The notes: generated by a model from the letters alone, not told the origin. Shown: positions 37,160-46,255, numbered from the stretch's first letter. The stretch is 64,000 nt of DNA from CANIGN01 sp964538275 (GCA_964538275.1 CAZIFW010000004.1:27484-91483), one strand, 5' to 3'. Program-made: numbers and translations.

Positions 37160-37702
37160 TTATTCTTCGTACTTTTCAAGTTCAGCATCCAAAATTTGAT
37201 AGGCTGAGGAACCATATTCACTCTTAGTTGTAACGATCTCCAAACGTCCCAATAGCCAAGAAGGATTGTACACTTCTTCAAAAGGAAGCTTTCTTCTGAG
37301 CTTAGCTTTAACTATGAGGTTTGGAGGAGGAGGCGGCACATGTATACACGCCTGATCATTGGGGACAAAGAGGAATTCGTCCAGAATGGATACCTCATCC
37401 GTAAGAGGAACAATATAACCGGGAATACGAACCATTTGATTCTCAATCTTCCCCAAATTACCTCCTCGCTCACCTGACTCCACATCAAGCTGAACAAGTT
37501 CCTTCCAGTTGGTATCACGGTACTTAATTCCATCGCGATCTACAAAGTTTTCACCCTTGCTTTCGAGTGCAATATTGGAAGAAGCGTTGCCTCCAATTTT
37601 TTCATCAAGCTTTTTCTTAAGAGCCCAAAGTCCTGCTGCCCCAAGTCCTAAGAGAAAAGCCAGCACTGCTAATTTATATTGAGTTTTTAGCTTTGGCTGC
37701 AT
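37160..37702 (-). CDS. DUF3299 periplasmic protein of a zinc-linked ABC locus
   Basis: One N-terminal membrane anchor is followed by a DUF3299 domain: VRIPGYIVPL, FVPNDQACIHVPPPPPNLIV and WLLGRLEI. The HVPPPPPN segment with its conserved Cys is the signature. In Pseudomonas aeruginosa a DUF3299 protein is encoded with a DUF2796 protein, an ABC ATPase and an FtsX-like permease (PA4063-PA4066, a zinc-responsive set as I recall it). The same four are adjacent here, in the same order. Its own role is unknown. Confidence 0.85.
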   Translation of the reverse strand: MQPKLKTQYKLAVLAFLLGLGAAGLWALKKKLDEKIGGNASSNIALESKGENFVDRDGIKYRDTNWKELVQLDVESGERGGNLGKIENQMVRIPGYIVPLTDEVSILDEFLFVPNDQACIHVPPPPPNLIVKAKLRRKLPFEEVYNPSWLLGRLEIVTTKSEYGSSAYQILDAELEKYEE

Positions 37703-37746
37703 TGGCTTTTGTTATAGTCCCAAAAGTTGCAGAAGTTAATGCGGCT

Positions 37747-39003
37747 CTAACTCTTAACCAGCAATCCATCAGATAAACTTTGGCGATAGGACATAAAAGC
37801 CGGAACGAGCGCGATTATAAAGGCCCCTACTAATACGGAGCACAAATAAATCACTTCAGTTAAGCTTAAAGACAGTACGGGTATTTGAAACCCTAAACTT
37901 TGTTCAAGAGGTGTTTGAAACACATAGAACATTACAGCCAAAGAGCCCAAACCTAGTATTAATCCCAAAAAAGTAAGTAAGAGGGATTCTACCAAGAGCA
38001 ATTTACCCATGAAAAAGGGCCCAGCTCCCATAGCTCGATAAATAGCCATTTCTCGTCTGCGTTCTTGCATTGAGCTCAACAAGAGCAAAAGAAGAGTTAA
38101 TAGATTGGTCACTAAAACCAAGGCTCCTAAAATCTTAAAGGCAAGCTCGGCTTTTCCAAGAGTTGTCCACAAATCACGTAACGTAATACCTGGCATAAAA
38201 GCTGTCAGAGGCTCGATAGAATCATTGTTAATCTCATTCTGAACTTTAAAAACCGACATCCGAGAATTAAGTCCTACAAAAAAAGCAGTGATCGATTTTG
38301 GCTGCCACGTTTTAGCAGCTAAAGCTGCTGCTTCTTTGGACTCACCCTGAGGAGCGCCCGTCTCCCAGCCATCATGAATGGCTTCAATGGCTTCTAATGA
38401 AACAAAAAGTGACTTATCAAAAGGAGTTCCCGTGGGAGCCATAATTCCCACAATTTCAAAGGGAGCATTCTCATGTTGAAAACTGTTGGTAATATCTACA
38501 CCATGTGTAAGCAGCAGCTTTTGACCCACTTTATAGCGCAATCGTTTGGCAACCTCAGCTCCTACCACCACTTCAAAAAGTGAAGAAAAAACACGCCCCT
38601 GAGTAAATTCAAAAGATTTTTTTGCACCTGTTTTTACGTTTTCAAAAAAACCGACAGAAGTTCCAATGACGCGAAAACCTCGATGCGAATCACCTAAAGA
38701 GATGGGTACGGCCCATTTTACCTCTGGATGTTCAGAGTATTTTTCAAAACTTGTATAACGAACGTTGTTTAAAGGATTTCCGATATGAAAAACTGAATAC
38801 AACAGAATTTGCAGTGGAGCCCCGCGGGCGCCCACCACCAAATCCGTCTGAGAAAGTGTTCCCTCAAAACCTTTTTGCGTAATTTCACGAATACGTTCAA
38901 CACCTAGTAAAAGAAAAATACCCACTGCAATAGATGCAATTGTTAAACACGCAGAAAAACTACGATTTGATAAACTTTTTAAAGTTAAAGTTAAGGCGTT
39001 CAT
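37747..39003 (-). CDS. FtsX-like ABC transporter permease (zinc-linked locus)
   Basis: Four membrane helices flank a large periplasmic domain: one after residue 15, three in the last third (ILGALVLVTNLLTLLLLLLSSMQERRREMAIYRAMGAG is the FtsX signature, then two more). The N-terminal TLTLKSLSNRSFSACLTIASIAVGIFLLLG is typical of MacB/LolC-like permeases. It overlaps the ATPase gene by one base (ATGA-type junction). It works with the ATPase as a mechanotransmitter or substrate extractor rather than a channel. Confidence 0.92.
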   Translation of the reverse strand: MNALTLTLKSLSNRSFSACLTIASIAVGIFLLLGVERIREITQKGFEGTLSQTDLVVGARGAPLQILLYSVFHIGNPLNNVRYTSFEKYSEHPEVKWAVPISLGDSHRGFRVIGTSVGFFENVKTGAKKSFEFTQGRVFSSLFEVVVGAEVAKRLRYKVGQKLLLTHGVDITNSFQHENAPFEIVGIMAPTGTPFDKSLFVSLEAIEAIHDGWETGAPQGESKEAAALAAKTWQPKSITAFFVGLNSRMSVFKVQNEINNDSIEPLTAFMPGITLRDLWTTLGKAELAFKILGALVLVTNLLTLLLLLLSSMQERRREMAIYRAMGAGPFFMGKLLLVESLLLTFLGLILGLGSLAVMFYVFQTPLEQSLGFQIPVLSLSLTEVIYLCSVLVGAFIIALVPAFMSYRQSLSDGLLVKS

Positions 39004-39689
39004 TAAAACGCTCCTAAGTTGGCAGCTGTAGATGCTGAATTGAGATGTAATGTTTTTTCAAAATGTTTTTCTAAAGTCGGATCATGGCTCACAAATAACA
39101 CTGAAGCTCCAATAGCTTGGCTTTCTTTTAAAAGAAGCTGAATAAAATCATCGCGTGTCTCGGTGTCTAAACTTGAAGTGGGCTCATCTGCGAGTATCAA
39201 TTGCGGTTTATGTATCAAAGCTCTTACAACAGCTACTCGCTGCTGTTGCCCAACACTCAACTCATTCACGGGTTTTTTAAGAAGAGAGTTGGAGAGCTTT
39301 AAATGTTCAAAGAGATCTTGAGCTCTAGTTTTCACCTGGCCTAAATCAAACTTAGATTTCGCAAAAACAAATGGCAAAAGCACGTTCTCTTCTGCTGTTA
39401 AAAAAGGCAATAAATTAAACTGCTGAAACACTACACCCATTTCTTGTGCTCGCAACTGATCTCGTTGATTAGGAGAGTAAGTATTAAAATCAACTCCCTT
39501 GTAAAAAATACTCCCTAGGGGCGCATTCAATACTCCTGCGAGTAAATTAAGCAACGTAGACTTACCAGAGCCACTTCGTCCACGAACGAAAACTCGCTCG
39601 CCTTGTGAGACTGAAAAGGAATCTAACTCCAAAGCAAAACTATCTTGCGAGGGGTACTTAAACTTAAGTTTTTTGATTTCGAATAACAT
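39003..39689 (-). CDS. ABC transporter ATP-binding protein (LolD/MacB-like, zinc-linked locus)
   Basis: A 228-residue ATPase of the LolD/MacB class: Walker A GRSGSGKSTLL, Q-loop VFQQFNLLPFLTAEENV, signature LSVGQQQRVAVVRAL, Walker B LILADEPTSSLD and His switch SHD. It pairs with the FtsX-like permease whose gene starts where this one stops. It is preceded by the ZrgA-like gene (12 bases), forming a four-gene operon. Confidence 0.93.
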   Translation of the reverse strand: MLFEIKKLKFKYPSQDSFALELDSFSVSQGERVFVRGRSGSGKSTLLNLLAGVLNAPLGSIFYKGVDFNTYSPNQRDQLRAQEMGVVFQQFNLLPFLTAEENVLLPFVFAKSKFDLGQVKTRAQDLFEHLKLSNSLLKKPVNELSVGQQQRVAVVRALIHKPQLILADEPTSSLDTETRDDFIQLLLKESQAIGASVLFVSHDPTLEKHFEKTLHLNSASTAANLGAF

Positions 39690-39701
39690 TTTTACCGCAT
39701 T

Positions 39702-40268
39702 CTAAAAAAGAAGCTCTGCTTGAGTTGATTTCATTTCTTGTGACACAGCTTTTTCGCCAACAAAACCTTCTGCTTTAAGTTTTTCGAGGTTCTTTAAGTT
39801 TTTAAAAGCTTCGAGCTTAAATCCCTGCACTGCTTTTAAGTTTTTACATTTAAATGAATATTCTAATTCATAATCTGCATGATCATGATCCTCGTGTGCA
39901 TGACCATGGTCATGAGCATGATCATCCATGTAGGGTATTTTCAGAGTTGATTTTCCAAAGACACAGTCGCTCTTAGAATTCTTAGCACTTACAAGTGTAA
40001 AAATATTGCTCGGATTTTTTAATTTCTCATGAGATTCTTTATGAATCTTCTTTTCTGAGTCGTTTTTGGGCTTATTTTCAAATCCAAGAACCTGTAGGGC
40101 AGGGAATTGAAAATTCAGTTGCGCCTCTTGTTTTTCATAATCCAAAACAAAATTCAACTTTCCCTCGCCATGAACGTGAGGGGCTAAATTCTTCTCATTT
40201 TTCTTTTCCGCTCCGTAAGCAAGAGTTGTTATTATTAGAAAAGTTACGGCACTAAGTGTTAATTTCAT
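39702..40268 (-). CDS. ZrgA-like (DUF2796) periplasmic zinc-binding protein
   Basis: DUF2796/ZrgA proteins bind zinc in the periplasm. From the ATG at 40268 the protein has a signal peptide (MKLTLSAVTFLIITTLAYG, cleavage near residue 19), then HVHGEGKL (31-38), the family motif, and a His/Asp-rich loop at 114-132. AGGGAG is seven bases upstream of this ATG on the minus strand, which is why I prefer it to the long upstream-extended frame to 40484 that would run into mscL. First gene of the operon with the ABC ATPase, permease and DUF3299 gene. Confidence 0.85.
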   Translation of the reverse strand: MKLTLSAVTFLIITTLAYGAEKKNEKNLAPHVHGEGKLNFVLDYEKQEAQLNFQFPALQVLGFENKPKNDSEKKIHKESHEKLKNPSNIFTLVSAKNSKSDCVFGKSTLKIPYMDDHAHDHGHAHEDHDHADYELEYSFKCKNLKAVQGFKLEAFKNLKNLEKLKAEGFVGEKAVSQEMKSTQAELLF

Positions 40269-40317
40269 TGGCATACTCCCTATTTGTTTTATCATAGGGA
40301 CGACTAAAGGAGAAATG

Positions 40318-40737
40318 ATGTCACTTTTGAAAGAATTTAAAGAATTTGCAATGCGTGGAAATGTTCTAGACCTAGCAGTAGGTGTAATTATTGGAGGGGC
40401 GTTTGGCGGCATCGTTAAATCACTTGTAGACGACATGATTATGCCTATCGTGGGCCGCTTAATTGGTGGTGTAAACTTCAGCAATCTCTACTTTAATTTT
40501 AGTTCTACAGAATATGCCAGCTTAGATGAGGCTAAAAAAGCAGGTGCAGCGATATTACCGTACGGTAACTTTTTACAAAACGTAGTGAACTTTTTAATTA
40601 TTGCCTTCTGCGTATTTATTATTATTAAAGTTGTTAACACTGCTACAAAACCAAAAGCTGTTGCCCCTGCAGCACCCGCACCCACTCCTGAAGACATTGT
40701 TCTTTTGAGAGAAATTCGCGACAGTCTAAAAAAATAA
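40318..40737 (+). CDS. mscL: Large-conductance mechanosensitive channel
   Basis: MscL opens under extreme membrane tension to release solutes on osmotic downshock. The first helix FKEFAMRGNVLDLAVGVIIGGAFGGIVKSLVDDMIMP and the second NFLIIAFCVFIIIKVVN, followed by the C-terminal helix TPEDIVLLREIRDSL, match the family. Two tandem ATGs exist (40315, 40318); GGAG lies 2 bases before the first and 5 before the second, so I use the second. It is divergent from the zinc operon. Confidence 0.97.
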   Translation: MSLLKEFKEFAMRGNVLDLAVGVIIGGAFGGIVKSLVDDMIMPIVGRLIGGVNFSNLYFNFSSTEYASLDEAKKAGAAILPYGNFLQNVVNFLIIAFCVFIIIKVVNTATKPKAVAPAAPAPTPEDIVLLREIRDSLKK

Positions 40738-41499
40738 TCACTTACAGTAAGTAAACGGGCCCTTAAGACTTAGATCAGCAAACATTAAGCTGAATCCTTT
40801 CTTACGGGCCTCATCACAATTTTTTTGAGAATACTTTGTGTATTCAATTATAAAAGCGGGTTTTTTAGCTTTTGGAAAAGCTTCATAACGCGAGCATTCT
40901 TTGTACTTAAAGCACTCTTCTATAATGATCCAATCAAAGTCTTTTACCAAAGTGCCCACTAAATCAGTCGCATTCTTAAGGCCTATCTCTAAACCTCGAA
41001 CCCTTGCTTCTTTCACAAGATTCCGTAGAAATGTCACCTGATGTCCACTTGTAAGAGAAAATCCTGTATTGTGCTGGTAGGCATCCACGTTATCTGGATC
41101 AACCCCGTCACAACCGATATCCCTTGCACGATCCAAACGCTTTTTGTGAATATTCATGACACTCGCACTTCTAATATCAAGCCAGTATTCACCCTCCCAA
41201 CCCGACATCTTTTTTCCCACCACACTTTTAGGAAAAGATTTAAAGTCCGAACGCCAATTCTCTGCAGATCCTGCACTGAAGTAACATATGACGTATTTAC
41301 CTTCTTTTTGAATTTTTTGAATCGTACTCGCGTTCGTATCAAAAAGATCAACTACAACATAGTTTGCACTCTTATAGTTCGTAAGTTTTGCCCCTAATTG
41401 ATAATGCAACTTCTGAGCATAAAGCGATGTGGATACAAACAAACTCAGAAAAAAAGAAAGACAAACAATTCTGTTAGTTTTTGTTAGAAGCTCAATCAT
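40738..41499 (-). CDS. GH114-like secreted glycoside hydrolase (endo-alpha-1,4-polygalactosaminidase family)
   Basis: A signal peptide (residues 1-29, ending YAQ) leads a TIM-barrel domain with YVVVDLFDTNASTIQKIQKEGKYVICYFSAGSAENWR, GCDGVDPDNVDAYQ (candidate catalytic Asp residues) and WIIIEECFKYKEC. These are the landmarks of glycoside hydrolase family 114, which cleaves galactosaminogalactan-type polysaccharides. Five or six Cys in the mature part may form disulfides. The substrate in this organism is unknown. Confidence 0.85.
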   Translation of the reverse strand: MIELLTKTNRIVCLSFFLSLFVSTSLYAQKLHYQLGAKLTNYKSANYVVVDLFDTNASTIQKIQKEGKYVICYFSAGSAENWRSDFKSFPKSVVGKKMSGWEGEYWLDIRSASVMNIHKKRLDRARDIGCDGVDPDNVDAYQHNTGFSLTSGHQVTFLRNLVKEARVRGLEIGLKNATDLVGTLVKDFDWIIIEECFKYKECSRYEAFPKAKKPAFIIEYTKYSQKNCDEARKKGFSLMFADLSLKGPFTYCK

Positions 41500-41567
41500 G
41501 CTTCATACATGATTCACTAAAATTTTAGATTATTTGTTAATTTACAGTAAAAGCAAATTATTGGATG

Positions 41568-42161
41568 TCAAAATGCCAGGGCACACGAATGAAGCTCTTC
41601 GCTTTGAAGATCCCTATAACACTCTAAGCTAAATTTTAAATTTGCTTCTATGCTTGAACGTCTAAGTGTAAAAATTTCCATTTGGCGCTGTGGCCCCCAA
41701 GCTATTGTGCGACTGCTCACAGCACTTTCAACACTTGAGTCATTAGAATTTCTTTCCAACACAGAAGACAAAGTCTCAGCAGCAGCTCCCTTAATTAGCA
41801 AACGACCTTTAGCGTATGCCTTTCTAAACTCACCCTCGCCGAGTGGAAAAATAACTGTTTCAGAACCTCTTTCACAGATGAGATCTACCGAATGAATCCA
41901 TTGAACATAATTCTCAGCGGGAGTGCCAAATTCCAAGTCACAATTCCACGCCTGGCCTTGGCCTTCTATATCAAGATTTACCCCGCTCAAAGAGGCTACT
42001 ATTAAATCTGAAAAGTCACCGAGCGCATAACGACTTTGATAAAAATCCCCCATTTTTTCTTCATGAATAGGAGAAGAGGCAATCTCTTGTGATTGAGAGA
42101 CGAGTCCTGACGCTAAGCCCAAAAGCACTCCATTAAAGACAAAGATCAGACCTCTGAGCAT
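41568..42161 (-). CDS. Exported hypothetical protein
   Basis: Not recognised. The 197-residue protein starts with a hydrophobic signal (LIFVFNGVLLGLASGLVS) and has four cysteines placed as two pairs (WNCDLEF and DLICERG; LECYRDL and HSCALAF), which suggests two periplasmic disulfides. The rest is mixed charged sequence with a Ser/Val/Glu-rich middle. It lies between the GH114-like hydrolase and the GT39-like transferase on the same strand. Confidence 0.55.
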   Translation of the reverse strand: MLRGLIFVFNGVLLGLASGLVSQSQEIASSPIHEEKMGDFYQSRYALGDFSDLIVASLSGVNLDIEGQGQAWNCDLEFGTPAENYVQWIHSVDLICERGSETVIFPLGEGEFRKAYAKGRLLIKGAAAETLSSVLERNSNDSSVESAVSSRTIAWGPQRQMEIFTLRRSSIEANLKFSLECYRDLQSEELHSCALAF

Positions 42162-42235
42162 GAAGTGTATTTAGATAACAGGGCCAAACGACTCAACACT
42201 TAAATGGAAATAAAAAAGCTTAAAGAAATGCTGCT

Positions 42236-43837
42236 CTAAAGAGGAGCTGAACCTAAGGCTTTAATAAGATAGAGTTTTCGCACCAAGTAATCGCTTTTGC
42301 CAAGGGCAATCATTAGAAGTTCCTTGGGCTTTTGACGAGTTTTAAAGTCTAAGATTTCTTCAACTTTTTCTACAGACCGTGCACAATTTTTAAGGTCTGC
42401 CTCTTCTAGTACCATCCACTCGCCTTCTTTTAAGGTCTTACAAATATCGGTAGCCTGTTCAGGCCAATAAGCTCGCGGTATAGCTCCTGGAGCCATAAAT
42501 CTAAAACGTTCATGTTGAGCGAGCTTACGTGTAGGCACCCAAACTTGCGCTGAACTTTGCTCAAAGGATTTAAATTGTTTGTTGAAGGGATCAGAAAAAT
42601 TTGTGAGTTGTATAAAACACATAAGAACTAAAAGCGGAAAAGCGTATTTAGTGTCCCAAATAAAATAAATCATCGGATAGCCAATCACACAAAGTACCCA
42701 CAACACTTTGGCAAAGGGAGTAAAGCTTCCCCAAAGAGAGAGAACTAAGGGTGCCAAACTTAAGCCTATAAAAACAAAGTCTGTAATTCCCAGTGAGATT
42801 CTCCATATTTGAGAAGGTAAAGCATCGCGATATTTCACCAGTAGAAGAGCCAAAACTCCCATCAATGGCAAAAGATAATTTTCTTGTCGTTGAGTTGGCA
42901 GAGAATAAAATACAAGAAAGGCCAGCATAAAGACGATGAGAGCCTTATCGTTTGCCGGAAGAAGATGGCGTTTTTTAAATAATAACACCACTAGCGCTCC
43001 TACAGGCAGCACATAAAGACCTGCGTTTGCTAATGGCCCCAGCCAAATTCTAAAAAGGGTGTAAGAGCCAACAAATAAACCAGAAAAGTAATGAGCGTAG
43101 CCTTTGAATTTTACAGCATTCTCACCCACGACAAATTGCTGAAACAATAGCTGCGGATCGGGATCAAAAACAAACCATAAAGCAAAAATGCAGAGACTTA
43201 GAGTAGCCGCAGATCCGAAGTAAACACATCTCTTAAGCCACGTAGTTTTTACTAAGTAATACGAGGCCGCTATTAAAGATAAAAACCCAACCGGTATGAG
43301 CGCAAAACTTTTACTCCAGGAAACAGCACCCCAACTAAGTGCAATCAATACCCAGTTTATAAATGTAAACTGAGGTTTTCGATAAAAAATTAAAAGGGGA
43401 AACAATAGAAAGAGAACTTCAAAAGAATTCACTAGAAAGGGTCTTCCGTGTTGAAAAGTAGAAATAAAACCTAAAAACACAGAGACCGAAATAAGGGCAC
43501 TCGATCGATTTCTTAAATAAGCTATTCCCAGTAAGTAAATTATCCACGCACTCAAAAAAGTAGCCAAGAGAACAGGCAATCGATAAGCCCATAACGAATT
43601 CCCAAAAACTTTTGCACTGCTAATGCCTAACCAATAAAGCAAAGGTGGTTTGGTGCTAAAAACACCCTCTTCATATTTTAAAGGAAGCCAAGAGCCTGAC
43701 TCGCCCGTCACACGCGCGATTTGAAGATACAAAACTTCATCTCCGATTTTGGGAATTTGAACTCGCCCTACACCCCAAAGATAGGCCACAAGGACAATGA
43801 GAAGAGTAACAAAGGCGTAACGGCGCGCGTAGGGCAC
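42236..43837 (-). CDS. GT39/ArnT-like membrane glycosyltransferase
   Basis: An integral-membrane GT-C-fold transferase of the dolichyl-phosphate-mannose/ArnT type. Near the N-terminus, GDEVLYLQIARVTGESGSWLPLKYEEGVFSTKPPLLYWLG carries the conserved acidic site and KPPLLYW motif of the family. About ten membrane helices follow, and the C-terminal ~110 residues form a soluble domain. It would move sugars from a polyprenyl-phosphate donor onto lipid A, protein or glycan in the periplasm; acceptor unknown. Confidence 0.85.
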   Translation of the reverse strand: MPYARRYAFVTLLIVLVAYLWGVGRVQIPKIGDEVLYLQIARVTGESGSWLPLKYEEGVFSTKPPLLYWLGISSAKVFGNSLWAYRLPVLLATFLSAWIIYLLGIAYLRNRSSALISVSVFLGFISTFQHGRPFLVNSFEVLFLLFPLLIFYRKPQFTFINWVLIALSWGAVSWSKSFALIPVGFLSLIAASYYLVKTTWLKRCVYFGSAATLSLCIFALWFVFDPDPQLLFQQFVVGENAVKFKGYAHYFSGLFVGSYTLFRIWLGPLANAGLYVLPVGALVVLLFKKRHLLPANDKALIVFMLAFLVFYSLPTQRQENYLLPLMGVLALLLVKYRDALPSQIWRISLGITDFVFIGLSLAPLVLSLWGSFTPFAKVLWVLCVIGYPMIYFIWDTKYAFPLLVLMCFIQLTNFSDPFNKQFKSFEQSSAQVWVPTRKLAQHERFRFMAPGAIPRAYWPEQATDICKTLKEGEWMVLEEADLKNCARSVEKVEEILDFKTRQKPKELLMIALGKSDYLVRKLYLIKALGSAPL

Positions 43838-43942
43838 GCCTTGTATATAACGACATCAAAGTGCGGATACAAACTCAATTGCCTGCTTCAAGTACTTAAA
43901 TTTGAGCCCCACAAAAGAAATAACTTCTATTAACCAAGTCTT

Positions 43943-43972
43943 CACTTAAGAAGTGTTCGCTCTTGTCGAACA
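43943..43972. promoter_or_regulatory. Adjacent palindromes upstream of the pectate-lyase-like gene
   Basis: Two inverted repeats adjoin and overlap: CACTT-AAG-AAGTG (43943-43955) and TGTTCG-7 bases-CGAACA (43954-43972). They sit about 70 bases ahead of the ATG of a divergently placed gene and could be an operator or small hairpin. No bound regulator can be named. Confidence 0.3.
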
Positions 43973-44039
43973 TAGAGGAACAGTTGCATGTAGCCTCCGG
44001 TAGAAAAACTAAAAAGATTTGAAAGCAGAGGTTATATCA

Positions 44040-44990
44040 ATGAAATCAGCACTTTATGCACTATTCGTGGCCCTTGGAACAATGACTTTAAACATCTCAG
44101 CGTACGCTACAGGTGCTAAGCCGCCCGAAAGTGAGCTCCCTTCAACCCCCAAACCCGCTGAACCCAAACCGACTCCTCCTTCACAACCGGTTGAAGAAGT
44201 AGACTCCGGCCCTGTTGATAAAGCCCTGCCCAGTGAATTGAAAAAACTCAAATTCGGAGCATTTTCGGAACTTTTCAAAAGCTCACGATTCAATGGGATG
44301 AAAAGTGTAAGCAACACAATCGTGATCACTAAATCTGGAACTTATGATTTCAAAAACGTCTTACATGTTTGGAAAGGCAAATCTTGGAGTTGTAGCGGTC
44401 AAAAAGAAAATGGCCCCCAGATTCTTCGCATTCAAGCTTCTAATGTTGTTATTAAAAACTTTGCCTTCATCGGTGACGGTAAAACACATGGTTCTAAAGG
44501 CTTAGGAGATCCCATCCACATTGCAAGTTGCGGAACAGGCCAAGGAAACACATGTGGCAGTAATGGACCTAAAAATGTAACGTTAGATGGAATCTACGGC
44601 CACGCTTGCGAAGACATGCTGACAGTTGGAACTCCAGGTTCTTCAAAAGTTACCGTGCAAAACTCTGTGCTTATAGCCACACCTAGCAAATCGGCTTGGG
44701 ATAAAACCGTTCAAGTAAACTTTGGTAAAGAAATTAACTTTTACGACAACGTGTTTGTGGGCGGCGTGCGCTGCTTAAGGTTTAAGCCTCAAACATCTGG
44801 AGCTGCAGAAGGAAATACTTTTAACGGTTGCGACACTGCCATTCAATTGAGCGCTAAAGATGCTGATATCAAGCCCATGAAGAATGGAGCTTCAAGTGTT
44901 TACCTCAAAGGGAATACCTACAACGGCGGCAGTGTGAAATGCAAAGACGGTGGATCTATACCCACTTCAGGCCAAGCTACTTGTAAGTAA
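44040..44990 (+). CDS. Secreted pectate-lyase-like beta-helix protein
   Basis: A signal peptide and a Pro/Lys/Glu-rich linker (residues ~24-60) are followed by a parallel beta-helix domain. Features shared with pectate lyase families are VVIKNFAFIGDG, IYGHACEDMLTVGTPGSSKVTVQNSVLI and DKTVQVNFGKEINFYDNVFVGGVRCLRF, with the CED motif and K-x-x-Q-V-N. Such enzymes split polygalacturonate by beta-elimination. Two starts are possible: TTG 44019 or ATG 44040; AGAGG lies eight bases before the ATG, so I use that. Activity on pectin is inferred. Confidence 0.7.
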   Translation: MKSALYALFVALGTMTLNISAYATGAKPPESELPSTPKPAEPKPTPPSQPVEEVDSGPVDKALPSELKKLKFGAFSELFKSSRFNGMKSVSNTIVITKSGTYDFKNVLHVWKGKSWSCSGQKENGPQILRIQASNVVIKNFAFIGDGKTHGSKGLGDPIHIASCGTGQGNTCGSNGPKNVTLDGIYGHACEDMLTVGTPGSSKVTVQNSVLIATPSKSAWDKTVQVNFGKEINFYDNVFVGGVRCLRFKPQTSGAAEGNTFNGCDTAIQLSAKDADIKPMKNGASSVYLKGNTYNGGSVKCKDGGSIPTSGQATCK

Positions 44991-45029
44991 AAAAAAAGGG
45001 TGCCAGCCTAAGAGGCGAGCACCCTTTTT
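44989..45029. terminator. Strong bidirectional Rho-independent terminator
   Basis: Stem GGGTGC (44998-45003) pairs with GCACCC (45019-45024), with an inner GCCT/AGGC stem in the loop. A runs precede (44989-44997) and T runs follow (to 45029), so it can end the pectate-lyase-like gene on the plus strand and the M28 peptidase gene on the minus strand. Confidence 0.85.
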
Positions 45030-45052
45030 CAAGTACATTAATTTATCGCGTA

Positions 45053-46255
45053 CTACGGAGTTCCAAGGTGCGAAGCAAATGCAATCGCAATTTTGCTAAA
45101 GATAGCTGCGTGCTCAAAACTTGAAGTCGAAGAGATCACGTCATCTTTAGTGTGAATTTTTTTATTCATTTGGCGGAATGTCGCCTCTGTTGGCATCAAA
45201 GTAGGATAACCATTTTTGTACCAAGATGCATGATCGCTACATCCGTATCCACACTTATCTTCAACAATGTTTACGTTAAGGTAAAGACGATTGAATTCGG
45301 TCAAGAGTGCGCGCATTTCAGGAGAGGTATAATCTGTCATACTTGCGATAGTGTTTGTTCCACTTCCTGCAAACAAAGTCATATCTAGCTGAAGCACTCC
45401 AGCCATTTTTTTACCTTGTGCTTTATAGGTAGCTGCAAGCTCCGCAGAACCAATCAAGCCACCCTCTTCACCCGCGTACCAGTAAAACTCTAGAGTTCTC
45501 TCAAAAGGTGCTTGTGCGAGTAAGTGACGTAATGCTTCGAGCAAACTCGAAGATCCAGAAGCGTCATCGTCAGATCCTGGTGAACGACCACTGCTTGGCA
45601 TACCAATAAAGCTAGAAACAATTGAATCTAGGTGTGCACCCATACCCACAATTTCATCTGCTTTAGATTTTCCTGGGATTCTTAAAACTAAAGTTTTCTG
45701 AGGAGTTTTTGTATGTGCTACAAGTTCAGTGCTCGCATTGAGTGTAGGAAATTTCTTTAACTCTTCATTAAGTTTTGCTTGAAGAGCCTCTACATGAACG
45801 TTGGGCTGAGGAGCTTTGTGGTAGCGTGTAGGAAAAGCAGACAACCACTCTACCCACTCTTGTATTTTCGCTTCACTTACAGCTTCAATAGCTTCAACAA
45901 CACTTGAACGAGACTTCAATCTACGTGGTGCCGCCTTTAATTCTTTAGCATCTAATTCTTTTCGCGCCTTTATTAGAGACACAGATTTACTAAAATCCTT
46001 TTGCGAAAAATCATTCGACATCAATTCAAAACCACCACAACGACCACGCTCATGACTTTTTCTTAGAAGAATATTTTGTTGAAAAGAACTTATCTTTGCC
46101 GCTGCCAAACCCGTATGCTCATCCACATATAGCGCTTTAATGTTTGCAGCGTCTAACATCTCTTGATCAGAGAGAATGAAAGTATTCGCAGCAGGCGACG
46201 CCCACAACGACGCAGTAAAAATCACGGACATGAAACGAATAAATGATAACTTCAT
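45053..46255 (-). CDS. Secreted M28-family aminopeptidase
   Basis: A zinc aminopeptidase with a signal peptide (cleavage near residue 20). Metal-binding motifs are MGAHLDSI, GSDDDASGS, WYAGEEGGLIGS, LQLDMTLFAG and IHTKDD (His), matching the M28 two-zinc site. The ~125-residue segment before the catalytic domain likely acts as an N-terminal propeptide or inhibitory domain. The gene ends just downstream of the terminator at 44989-45029. Confidence 0.92.
   Translation of the reverse strand: MKLSFIRFMSVIFTASLWASPAANTFILSDQEMLDAANIKALYVDEHTGLAAAKISSFQQNILLRKSHERGRCGGFELMSNDFSQKDFSKSVSLIKARKELDAKELKAAPRRLKSRSSVVEAIEAVSEAKIQEWVEWLSAFPTRYHKAPQPNVHVEALQAKLNEELKKFPTLNASTELVAHTKTPQKTLVLRIPGKSKADEIVGMGAHLDSIVSSFIGMPSSGRSPGSDDDASGSSSLLEALRHLLAQAPFERTLEFYWYAGEEGGLIGSAELAATYKAQGKKMAGVLQLDMTLFAGSGTNTIASMTDYTSPEMRALLTEFNRLYLNVNIVEDKCGYGCSDHASWYKNGYPTLMPTEATFRQMNKKIHTKDDVISSTSSFEHAAIFSKIAIAFASHLGTP

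Noticed and set aside
39880..39930. Short tandem CATGATCATG-type repeat
   Set aside because: It is the coding sequence of the His/Asp-rich loop of the ZrgA-like protein, not a separate element.
39702..40484. Extending the ZrgA-like gene upstream to 40484 (260 residues)
   Set aside because: The extra 72 residues run antisense through mscL and lack a signal sequence; AGGGAG and a proper signal peptide support the ATG at 40268.
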